The position numbers were made by a program, and so were the translations under genes. The notes under the pieces are model-generated. The model did no database searches. It was not told the origin of the DNA and saw only the letters and a program-made list of their open reading frames with translations. From Paraburkholderia sp. PGU19 (GTDB lineage Bacteria; Pseudomonadota; Gammaproteobacteria; Burkholderiales; Burkholderiaceae), in assembly GCF_013426915.1 (NCBI RefSeq), contig NZ_AP023182.1, forward strand, positions 620,001 to 684,000: a stretch of DNA of 64,000 bases, given 5' to 3'. Below, in pieces: positions 57,338-64,000 of the stretch (position 1 is its first letter; the number at the start of each line of letters is the position of its first letter).

Positions 57338-58492
57338 ATGAATTTCCAGCATACCGAAGATCGCCGGATGCTTGCGGATACGCTCACCCGCTTTATCGCT
57401 GAGCAGTATCCCTTCGCCATTCGGGATCGCATAGCGCGATCGGATGAAGGTTTCAGCATCGACTTTTGGCGGCGCTTTGCCGAACTGGGTGTCATCGGCG
57501 CGCTTTTCGACGAATCCGATGGCGGATATGGAGGAGGTGGCTTCGACGTTGCCGTCGTGTTCGAAGCGCTCGGACGCGGCCTGGTTGTCGAACCGTTCCT
57601 CGATACATTGATGGTCGGAAGCGCGCTTGCATACGCAGGAAGCGACATGCAACGGGGTTGGATCACGGAGATGATCGACGGTGGACTGCTCGCGGTCTTC
57701 GCACATGACGAGCCCGGTGCGCACTATGAACTGTCGCGCGTCACGACCCGCGCCGAAAAGCGGGGAAACGGGTGGCTGCTCAACGGCGCGAAAGGTGTCG
57801 TGCAACAAGGAGAGCAGGCTGACATGCTCCTTGTTTCGACTCGGATATCAGGCCGGAATCACGACGAGAGCGGCATCTCGCTGTTCATGGTGCCGCGCGC
57901 GACAGAAGGCGTGCATGTGCGCGGTTACGGCAAGATAGACGGCGGGCGCGCGGCAGAGGTGACATTCGAAAACGTCGAGGTCGACGCAAATGCGATGGTC
58001 GGGGGCGAAGGAAGCGGGTTCGCTGCGCTCGAACAAGCAATTGGATACGGCGTCGTCGCTCTGGTGTCGGAAGCACTGGGAGCAATGGACGTTGCAAAGG
58101 AGCACACACTCGACTATCTGCGAACCCGCAAGCAATTCGGCGTACCAATCGGAACGTTTCAGGCGCTTCAACATCGTATGGCTGACCTGCTGCTTGAGAT
58201 CGAGCAGGCTCGTTCGGCCTGCATCAACGCAGCTGTCGCGCTCAGCGCGCCGCGCATCGAGCGTGAACGCGCGTTGTCAGGTGCGAAGTATTCCATTGGT
58301 CACATCGGTTCCCGCGTAGCTGAGGAATGCATCCAGCTCCACGGTGGTATTGGCATGACGTGGGAGCTACCGCTTGCGCACTATGCCAAACGCCTCGTGA
58401 TGATCGACCATCAACTCGGCGACGAGGATCACCATCTCGAACGTTATGTCGATCTGGGGCGTGAGATGCGCCAGCGGGCACAGAATGCGTAG
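57338..58492 (+). CDS. pimD: Acyl-CoA dehydrogenase, pimeloyl-CoA dehydrogenase small subunit-like (PimD)
   Basis: A 384-residue paralogue of the preceding subunit: MNFQHTEDRRMLADTLTRFI, FAELGVIGALFDESDGGYGG, GALDV-type region SEALGAMDVAKEHTLDYLRT, KQFGVPIGTFQALQHRMADL and CIQLHGGIGMTWELPLAHYA with the conserved HGGxG. It starts 13 bases after pimC. Electrons from the pair would pass to the ETF encoded next. Confidence 0.85.
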   Translation: MNFQHTEDRRMLADTLTRFIAEQYPFAIRDRIARSDEGFSIDFWRRFAELGVIGALFDESDGGYGGGGFDVAVVFEALGRGLVVEPFLDTLMVGSALAYAGSDMQRGWITEMIDGGLLAVFAHDEPGAHYELSRVTTRAEKRGNGWLLNGAKGVVQQGEQADMLLVSTRISGRNHDESGISLFMVPRATEGVHVRGYGKIDGGRAAEVTFENVEVDANAMVGGEGSGFAALEQAIGYGVVALVSEALGAMDVAKEHTLDYLRTRKQFGVPIGTFQALQHRMADLLLEIEQARSACINAAVALSAPRIERERALSGAKYSIGHIGSRVAEECIQLHGGIGMTWELPLAHYAKRLVMIDHQLGDEDHHLERYVDLGREMRQRAQNA

Positions 58493-58540
58493 AGTGACCT
58501 ATGCACCCGCGTTATCGAACTCTTGACTGGGAGTAGATCC

Positions 58541-59290
58541 ATGAAGATTGTTGTAGCTGTGAAACGAGTGGTTGACTACAACGTGAAGGTCCGCGTGAAG
58601 TCGGACAACACGGGCGTCGACATTGCGAATGTGAAGATGTCGATGAATCCGTTCGACGAAATCGCCGTCGAAGAAGCCGTGCGCCTGCGCGAAGCGGGCG
58701 TGGCGACGGAAGTGATCGCCGTGTCGGCGGGCGTGACGCAATGTCAGGAGACGCTGCGCACGGCGCTGGCGATCGGCGCGGACCGCGCGATCCTGATCGA
58801 ATCGGGTGAAGACCTGCAGCCGCTGGCCGTGGCGAAACTGCTCAAGGCGCTGGTCGACAAGGAACAGCCTCAGCTGGTGATTCTCGGCAAGCAGGCCATC
58901 GACGACGATTCGAACCAGACGGGCCAGATGCTGGCCGCGCTGGCGAATCTGCCGCAGGCGACGTTTGCATCGAAGGTTGTCGTGGCTGACGGCAAGGCGA
59001 CCGTGTCGCGTGAAGTGGACGGCGGTGCGGAAACGTTGTCGCTGAAGCTGCCCGCCGTCATCACGACCGATCTGCGCCTGAACGAGCCGCGCTACGTGAC
59101 GCTGCCGAACATCATGAAGGCGAAGAAGAAGCCGCTGGAAACCGTGAAGCCGGAAGATCTGGGCGTCGACGTCACGCCGCGTCTGAAGACGCTGAAAGTC
59201 AGCGAGCCGCCGAAGCGCTCGGCTGGCGTGAAGGTGGCCGACGTGAAGACGCTGGTCGAAAAGCTCAAGACCGAAGCCAAGGTGCTTTGA
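58541..59290 (+). CDS. etfB: Electron transfer flavoprotein, beta subunit
   Basis: A 249-residue protein: [57 protein letters not shown] and VKPEDLGVD are EtfB landmarks including the AMP-site region. It accepts electrons from acyl-CoA dehydrogenases and passes them to ETF:ubiquinone oxidoreductase. ATG 58541 is the start of homology. It lies 48 bases after pimD, so it is plausibly co-transcribed. Confidence 0.95.
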   Translation: MKIVVAVKRVVDYNVKVRVKSDNTGVDIANVKMSMNPFDEIAVEEAVRLREAGVATEVIAVSAGVTQCQETLRTALAIGADRAILIESGEDLQPLAVAKLLKALVDKEQPQLVILGKQAIDDDSNQTGQMLAALANLPQATFASKVVVADGKATVSREVDGGAETLSLKLPAVITTDLRLNEPRYVTLPNIMKAKKKPLETVKPEDLGVDVTPRLKTLKVSEPPKRSAGVKVADVKTLVEKLKTEAKVL

Positions 59291-59317
59291 TTTTTCGGGC
59301 ACACGGAGACGAATGAA

Positions 59318-60253
59318 ATGACGATTCTGGTAATTGCTGAACACGACAACGCGGCGCTCAAGGCAGCGACGCTGAATACGGTTGCCGCCGCGCAGAAGAT
59401 TGGTGGCGACGTTCATGTGCTGGTGGCTGGCCACAATGCGCAAGGCGCGGCTGACGCGGCTGCGAAGGTGGCAGGCGTGGCGAAGGTGCTGCTCGCCGAT
59501 GCACCGCAACTGGCAGCAGGCCTCGCGGAAAACGTCGAGGCGACGGTGCTGAATATCGCGAAGGATTACTCGCACATCCTCGCGCCCGCTAAGGCTTATG
59601 GCAAGAACATCGCGCCGCGTATTGCCGCGAAGCTCGACGTCGCGCAGATCAGCGATATCACGGCAGTGGACTCCGCCGACACGTTCGAGCGCCCGATCTA
59701 CGCGGGCAATGCGATTGCGATCGTGCAATCGGCTGATCCCATGAAGGTCATCACGGTGCGTTCGACGGGCTTCGACCCGGGTGCAGCGGAAGGCGGCAGC
59801 GCATCGGTCGAGAAGATCGAAGCGGCAGCCGATACGGGCCTCTCGCAGTTCGTGAGCCGTGAAGTGACGAAGCTGGATCGTCCGGAACTGACCTCGGCGC
59901 ACGTCATCGTGTCGGGCGGTCGTGGTCTGGGCAGTGGCGAGAACTACACGAAAGTGCTCGAGCCGTTGGCCGACAAGCTTGGTGCGGCAATGGGCGCATC
60001 GCGCGCAGCTGTCGACGCTGGCTACGTGCCGAACGACTATCAGGTCGGTCAGACGGGCAAGATCGTTGCGCCGCAACTGTATATCGCCGTCGGTATCTCG
60101 GGCGCTATCCAGCATCTGGCTGGCATGAAGGACTCAAAGGTGATCGTCGCGATCAACAAGGACGAAGAAGCACCGATTTTCAGCGTTGCTGACTACGCCC
60201 TTGTTGGCGATCTGTTCACTGTCGTGCCGGAGCTGGTGACGGAACTCGGCTGA
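59318..60253 (+). CDS. etfA: Electron transfer flavoprotein, alpha subunit
   Basis: A 311-residue FAD-carrying subunit: [20 protein letters not shown] at the start, and the FAD signature near the C-terminus ([53 protein letters not shown]). It forms the heterodimer with EtfB. A single ETF pair in this location suggests it serves the acyl-CoA dehydrogenases of the adjacent operon. Confidence 0.95.
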   Translation: MTILVIAEHDNAALKAATLNTVAAAQKIGGDVHVLVAGHNAQGAADAAAKVAGVAKVLLADAPQLAAGLAENVEATVLNIAKDYSHILAPAKAYGKNIAPRIAAKLDVAQISDITAVDSADTFERPIYAGNAIAIVQSADPMKVITVRSTGFDPGAAEGGSASVEKIEAAADTGLSQFVSREVTKLDRPELTSAHVIVSGGRGLGSGENYTKVLEPLADKLGAAMGASRAAVDAGYVPNDYQVGQTGKIVAPQLYIAVGISGAIQHLAGMKDSKVIVAINKDEEAPIFSVADYALVGDLFTVVPELVTELG

Positions 60254-60292
60254 TCGACAAAGCGGCGCACACGTCAGAAAATGGAGCTGGAA

Positions 60293-60550
60293 ATGCCGAC
60301 GATTCAATACGATCACGTGCGCTCTCTGGCGGCACGGCATGCAAACGAAGAAGACGCCACCCTCTGGCGCTGGTTCTGTGCGCTTTACGACGAGGGAAGA
60401 ATCAGGTGGTGCAAGGCTGCCCAAGGCTGGCTGGTTAGCGTGGATCACAAGCATCTTGCCACCGAGCCGGATTTCGACACGGCGATCAGGGCGGCGAGGG
60501 AGCGTTTTTTTTCCGGACGTCGGGTACAAGCAAACCAGCTCCAACGCTAG
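60293..60550 (+). CDS. Small conserved hypothetical protein
   Basis: An 85-residue protein (MPTIQYDHVRSLAARHANEE...) with a Trp-rich middle (LWRWFCALYDEG, WLVSVDHKHLATE) and a C-terminal helix. It resembles small hypothetical proteins of Burkholderia, but no function is known. ATG 60293 is preceded by GGAGCTGGAA. Confidence 0.55.
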   Translation: MPTIQYDHVRSLAARHANEEDATLWRWFCALYDEGRIRWCKAAQGWLVSVDHKHLATEPDFDTAIRAARERFFSGRRVQANQLQR

Positions 60551-60877
60551 GGTTCACGCGACGGGCCATACGACCCGTCGACTCCCTTCGTATGGCCAGA
60601 CCGATACGCCCTCATTCCTGACAACCGTATGCAAGCAGCCAGACGTTGGTGCAACGCTCGCGGTTGGACTCATATAGTAGAGCAAACGCGCTTTAAAGCC
60701 AGTCTACGCTGCGCGGTTTTGGCGCAAAACGTAAGCTTGATCGACGTAGACTTGCGTGACCAGCGACCTGTCGACACCGCGAATCTGGTCCTAAACCGGC
60801 ATGCTAACCCGTTTGTGCACACGAACGGATCAGTTCCATCAATAAGCGATGACCGCTTCCTGAACGAATATTTCATC
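60551..60877. other. Intergenic region with hairpin after the small hypothetical gene
   Basis: At 60564-60597 GGCCATACG pairs with CGTATGGCC; an alternative inner pairing CGACGGG/CCCGTCG is possible. It is followed by sequence upstream of panB without a clear promoter. Confidence 0.4.
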
Positions 60878-61698
60878 ATGACCTATCTACAAGAGGCACC
60901 GCGCAAGAACGTCACCGTTCTCGCACTTCAAACCATGCGCGACGCAGGCGAGAAAATCGCGATGATGGCGTGCTATGACGCGAGTTTTGCGGCTTTGGTG
61001 GACCGCTGCGGCGTTGAGATCATCCTCGTGGGAGATTCGTTAGGCAATGTCCTGCAGGGCCAGTTGACCACGCTGCCAGTGACGATCGAGCATATGAGCT
61101 ACCACACCGAGTCAGTCGCGCGTGGAAACAGAAGCGCGCTGGTCGTGTCTGACTTACCCTTTGCGACGTACGCAACGCCAGCGCAGGCGTTCGAGAATGC
61201 CGCGCGCCTGATGCGAGCGGGCGCCCAGATGGTGAAGCTCGAGGGTGGCGCATGGCTAGCCGATACGGTCCGGTTCCTCGTTGATCGAGGCATCCCCGTT
61301 TGCGCTCACGTGGGGTTGACTCCACAATCCGTGCACGTACTCGGGGGTTCCGCGTGCAAGGCAAGACGGAATCCGCAGCTACGAGATTGATCGACGACGT
61401 ACTCGCCTTGCAGGCTGCTGGAGCTCAACTGCTGGTCATGGAGGCGATTCCGGCGGCGCTTGCGGCCGAGGTAACACGACGCCTAACGATTCCTACCATC
61501 GGCATTGGCGCAGGTCCTGAGTGTTCGGGGCAAGTCCTTGTGCTGCACGATGTCCTCGGCGTGTTTCCGGGACGTAAGGCCAAATTCGTCAAGAATTTCA
61601 TGGAAGGTCAAACCTCCATTGACGCGGCTGTCCGGTTGTATGTGCAGGAAGTGAAGTCAGGCGCTTTTCCTGCAGTCGAGCACACGTTCGCGGTCTGA
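60878..61698 (+). CDS. panB: 3-methyl-2-oxobutanoate hydroxymethyltransferase, interrupted by one frameshift
   Basis: PanB makes ketopantoate from 2-oxoisovalerate in pantothenate/CoA synthesis. The first frame has [61 protein letters not shown] and [15 protein letters not shown]; the next frame continues [32 protein letters not shown] and [19 protein letters not shown]. One more G in GGGGG at 61343-61347 restores 273 residues. The homologous region starts at ATG 60878. panC is not adjacent, so this may be an extra copy; a link with high CoA demand of the ring-acid pathway is conceivable. Confidence 0.9.
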
Positions 61699-62028
61699 CC
61701 CGGGATCGGTGGGCTTCATAAGCCACGGTGAGACACACACGCAGGTCTGTGACAGGAAACGGGCCCCGTCCGGGGCAACGTAACGTGTCGTGTCTCGTCG
61801 GCATCGATACCCGTTTTCCTGTGATCGGTTGAAGAACACGATTCGCGGCTGTATCGCCGACAGTCCTCGCGGTACTTGCGCGATACGGGTTGAGCAGTTC
61901 GGAGCAGACTCCGTGGTCTGGATTCGCTCATGCCGTCCGTTCGTCCGGTCAACGATCTCGCAGCAATTTCTTGCGCGTGCTGTCACCTGGAACATGACCG
62001 AATTGCGCTCATGTTCGCAGCAAAATTC
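61699..62028. other. Convergent intergenic region, no gene
   Basis: Between panB and the end of the indolepyruvate oxidoreductase gene; no gene-like frame is supported. Confidence 0.35.
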
Positions 62029-62103
62029 ACAAACCGGGGCCAGCGACACACTGACCTCGACGCTAGAGGCGCCCAGGATAGTTGGACGCTGGCCCCGGTT
62101 TGT
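62029..62103. terminator. Large perfect inverted repeat at the end of the iorAB-type gene
   Basis: ACAAACCGGGGCCAGCG (62029-62045) pairs perfectly with CGCTGGCCCCGGTTTGT (62087-62103), a 17-base stem with a 41-base loop. Its inner edge reaches the stop codon of the minus-strand gene. It likely terminates or stabilises that transcript. Confidence 0.6.
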
Positions 62104-64000
62104 TATGCAGCGTTGGCGTCGCTACGAGCTTGCGATGCAAGGTCGCGTTGAGTGCCGGCTTGGAGCGACGACAACGCAACTGCTCGTTTTCCTGCATGTT
62201 CGTCGATCGCCTTCTCCTTGACGGGACCGAAGCCTCGAATCTCCAACGGCAAGGCCGCAAAATCGACTGCATGCTGAAGATTCCCGCGATCGAGCAGGGA
62301 GCAGACCTTGCGAACATCTCCGAAATATTCGCCAACGAGCCGGCGCTCAGCGCGACGCTCCGCGGTATAGCCGAACACGTCGAGCGCAGTGCCGCGTAGA
62401 CTGCGCAAACTTGCTATGGCCTTCAGGACCGGGAAGATCCACGGGCCGAATTTCGTCTTCTTGGGACGGCCGGTCGCCGGATCAATTCGGGAAATGATGG
62501 GCGGCGCGAGCCAGAGCGATAGTTTTTCTGCGCTCGAGAACTGCGTCGTCAGCGACTCACGAAACTCCGGCGCGCTATAGAGGCGGGCCACTTCGTACTC
62601 GTCCTTATAGGCCATAAGTTTGAAAGCGCTTCGTGCGACGGCGGTCGCGAACCGGTCACCTTTCGCACCGATATTCGCTTCCGCCTTTTCCGCCAAGGTG
62701 ACGAGATCGCGATATTGTCGCGCGTATTCGATACCCTGGTATGCGACGAGCTTCTGCTGGTGCAATTCCATCAATTCAGCGAGTGACTGCACTTCCGGGC
62801 TGCTTCTGCCTGACTGCTGTTCGAGCGCCTTCAATGCTTCTGGCTTTGCGGCGGCAATTCGCCCCCAGTTGAAGGCGGACTTGTTCATGTCGATCGCTGC
62901 ACCATTGCGCTCGATTGCCTGCGTAATCGCGGCGTGGCTTAGGGGAACCAGTCCCTTTTGCCATGCGTAACCCAGCATCATCGTATGCGTCGGCAAGGTG
63001 TCGCCAAAGATGTGTTGGGCGAGGGCGCTCGCATCCAGCGCGTGGAACACGGTATCGCTGCAACGGGTGCGGACGCGATCGTGCATCAGATTAACGGGCA
63101 GGCTCGCGTCGCGGTCGCGGATTACGTCGGGCGTGGGCGTCTCCGCGAGATTGAGCACGGCTGCAGTGCGCTGTGGCGATAGACGCATTAGCGAATCCGG
63201 CGATGCCGATACGACGAGATCTGCGCCGAGCAGAAGGTCGGCCTTGCCTTCGCCGATGCGCGACGCAGGGATCTGTTCGTCGGTAGCCGCAATCCGAACC
63301 TGGCTTACGACCGCGCCGTTCTTCTGGGCCATGCCTGTAAAGTCCAGCACCGTTGAGGCAAGTCCATCCAGGCTGGCGGCTGCGCCCAGCAGTGCCCCCA
63401 TCGTCAGAACGCCTGTGCCGCCGATGCCGGTTATGTAGACATTGAAAGCTTCATCCGGCTTCGCGAGTGTTGGAGCCGGCAGCGTTGTCAAAAGATCTGC
63501 TTCCATGGTTGCGAGCCGCTTGCCGTCGGGCTTGCGAAGCTTCACACCCTCGATCTCGACGAAGCTTGGACAAAAGCCCTTTACACAGGAGAAGTCTTTG
63601 TTGCACGAACTCTGATTGATCGTCCGCTTGCGTCCTAACGGAGTTTCGATCGGCTCGATGGAAATGCAGTTCGACTGGACCGAGCAATCGCCGCATCCTT
63701 CACAGACCGCTTCATTGATGAACAACCGGCGATCCGGATCTGGCATTTCCTTGCGCTTCCGACGGCGGCGTTTTTCTGCGGCGCATGTCTGTTCATAGAC
63801 GATCGCCGTGACGCCGGCCGTCTCCCGGAGCTGCCGTTGTACAGCGTCGAGCTGGTCCCGGTGATGGACATCGACCCCCGGCGCGAGCAGGCCATTGCTT
63901 CTCCAGCGCTGCGGATCGTCGGTGACGAGCACGACCTTTCCGACACCTTCCTCGTGTAGTTGCCGCGTGATACGGGCGGGATCGTTCGTGCCCTCCGCGG
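62103..64000 (-). CDS. Indolepyruvate ferredoxin oxidoreductase (fused alpha/beta type), 3' part
   Basis: The window contains the last 630 residues; the frame runs off the right edge (ARITRQLHEEGVGKVVLVTD at the border). Seen are the iron-sulfur segment LFINEAVCEGCGDCSVQSNC with SSCNKDFSCVKGFCPSF, then the gamma domain ITGIGGTGVLTMGALLGAAA and MAQKNGAVVSQVRIA, and a helical C-terminal part. The full enzyme (about 1150-1190 residues) decarboxylates aryl- or 2-oxo acids to acyl-CoA with ferredoxin reduction. It is convergent with panB. Confidence 0.9.
   Translation of the reverse strand, partial: AEGTNDPARITRQLHEEGVGKVVLVTDDPQRWRSNGLLAPGVDVHHRDQLDAVQRQLRETAGVTAIVYEQTCAAEKRRRRKRKEMPDPDRRLFINEAVCEGCGDCSVQSNCISIEPIETPLGRKRTINQSSCNKDFSCVKGFCPSFVEIEGVKLRKPDGKRLATMEADLLTTLPAPTLAKPDEAFNVYITGIGGTGVLTMGALLGAAASLDGLASTVLDFTGMAQKNGAVVSQVRIAATDEQIPASRIGEGKADLLLGADLVVSASPDSLMRLSPQRTAAVLNLAETPTPDVIRDRDASLPVNLMHDRVRTRCSDTVFHALDASALAQHIFGDTLPTHTMMLGYAWQKGLVPLSHAAITQAIERNGAAIDMNKSAFNWGRIAAAKPEALKALEQQSGRSSPEVQSLAELMELHQQKLVAYQGIEYARQYRDLVTLAEKAEANIGAKGDRFATAVARSAFKLMAYKDEYEVARLYSAPEFRESLTTQFSSAEKLSLWLAPPIISRIDPATGRPKKTKFGPWIFPVLKAIASLRSLRGTALDVFGYTAERRAERRLVGEYFGDVRKVCSLLDRGNLQHAVDFAALPLEIRGFGPVKEKAIDEHAGKRAVALSSLQAGTQRDLASQARSDANAA

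Noticed and set aside
58499..60115. 538-codon minus-strand open frame
   Set aside because: Antisense shadow of etfB and etfA; the sequence is H/R/L-rich without any family pattern.

Overview
The window looks like a piece of a secondary replicon or accessory chromosomal region of a Burkholderiaceae bacterium (Paraburkholderia/Caballeronia type). The reasons are high GC, DUF4148 signal-peptide proteins, many LysR regulators, ArcD-type and Liv transport genes, and codon use typical of that group. This assignment is an inference from protein character, not from a marker gene. No rRNA, tRNA or CRISPR array was seen.

Layout: (1) 1-23.3 kb is a loose accessory region: a partial ProXp-type deacylase, SRPBCC protein, aldo/keto reductase with a divergent LysR, a large lipoprotein under LacI-type operators, a serine protease, two methyltransferases, an orphan SagB-like dehydrogenase, SHOCT and HD-domain proteins with a divergent LysR, an ArcD-type antiporter, small enzymes, and several gene remnants (DUF4148 copy with a stop codon, nitrilase tail, IS30-like and IS481/IS3-like transposase scraps). 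(2) 23.7-28 kb holds a complete IS701-family element that has cut off the 5' end of a cyclic-nucleotide-domain thioredoxin-reductase-like gene, beside a very AT-rich patch and a frameshifted small DNA-binding-type gene. (3) 28.4-38.6 kb is a branched-chain amino acid locus: Lrp regulator, IlvE, LivKHMGF, an additional-looking adenylate kinase, AzlCD, a DUF1330 protein and ProC. (4) 39.0-60.3 kb is a large catabolic block for an alicyclic ring acid. (5) 60.3-64 kb has a small hypothetical gene, panB, and the 3' part of an indolepyruvate ferredoxin oxidoreductase.

The centre of interest is block 4. BadH- and BadI-like enzymes (2-hydroxycyclohexanecarboxyl-CoA dehydrogenase and 2-ketocyclohexanecarboxyl-CoA hydrolase) sit in one operon with a FadH-type dienoyl-CoA reductase, an acyl-CoA synthetase, a BadK-like hydratase and a long acyl-CoA dehydrogenase. 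They are followed by a solitary ABC binding protein, a major-facilitator permease, and PimF, PimC, PimD and EtfBA. Read together, this is uptake, CoA activation, desaturation, hydration, oxidation and ring cleavage of cyclohexanecarboxylate to pimeloyl-CoA, then beta-oxidation with electron delivery to ETF. A BadR-like MarR regulator and a LysR regulator are next to palindromes. The FadH- and PaaG-type enzymes are not part of the classical Rhodopseudomonas set and suggest that unsaturated ring acids may also be handled. No thiolase is present in the window.

Six genes (arcD, the nitrilase remnant, badI, the long acyl-CoA dehydrogenase, the MFS permease and panB) each have a reading frame that is restored by adding one G to a G run on the coding strand (one C for the nitrilase). 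The repeated pattern points more to homopolymer undercalling in the assembly than to six independent mutations, and I annotate these genes as single interrupted genes.
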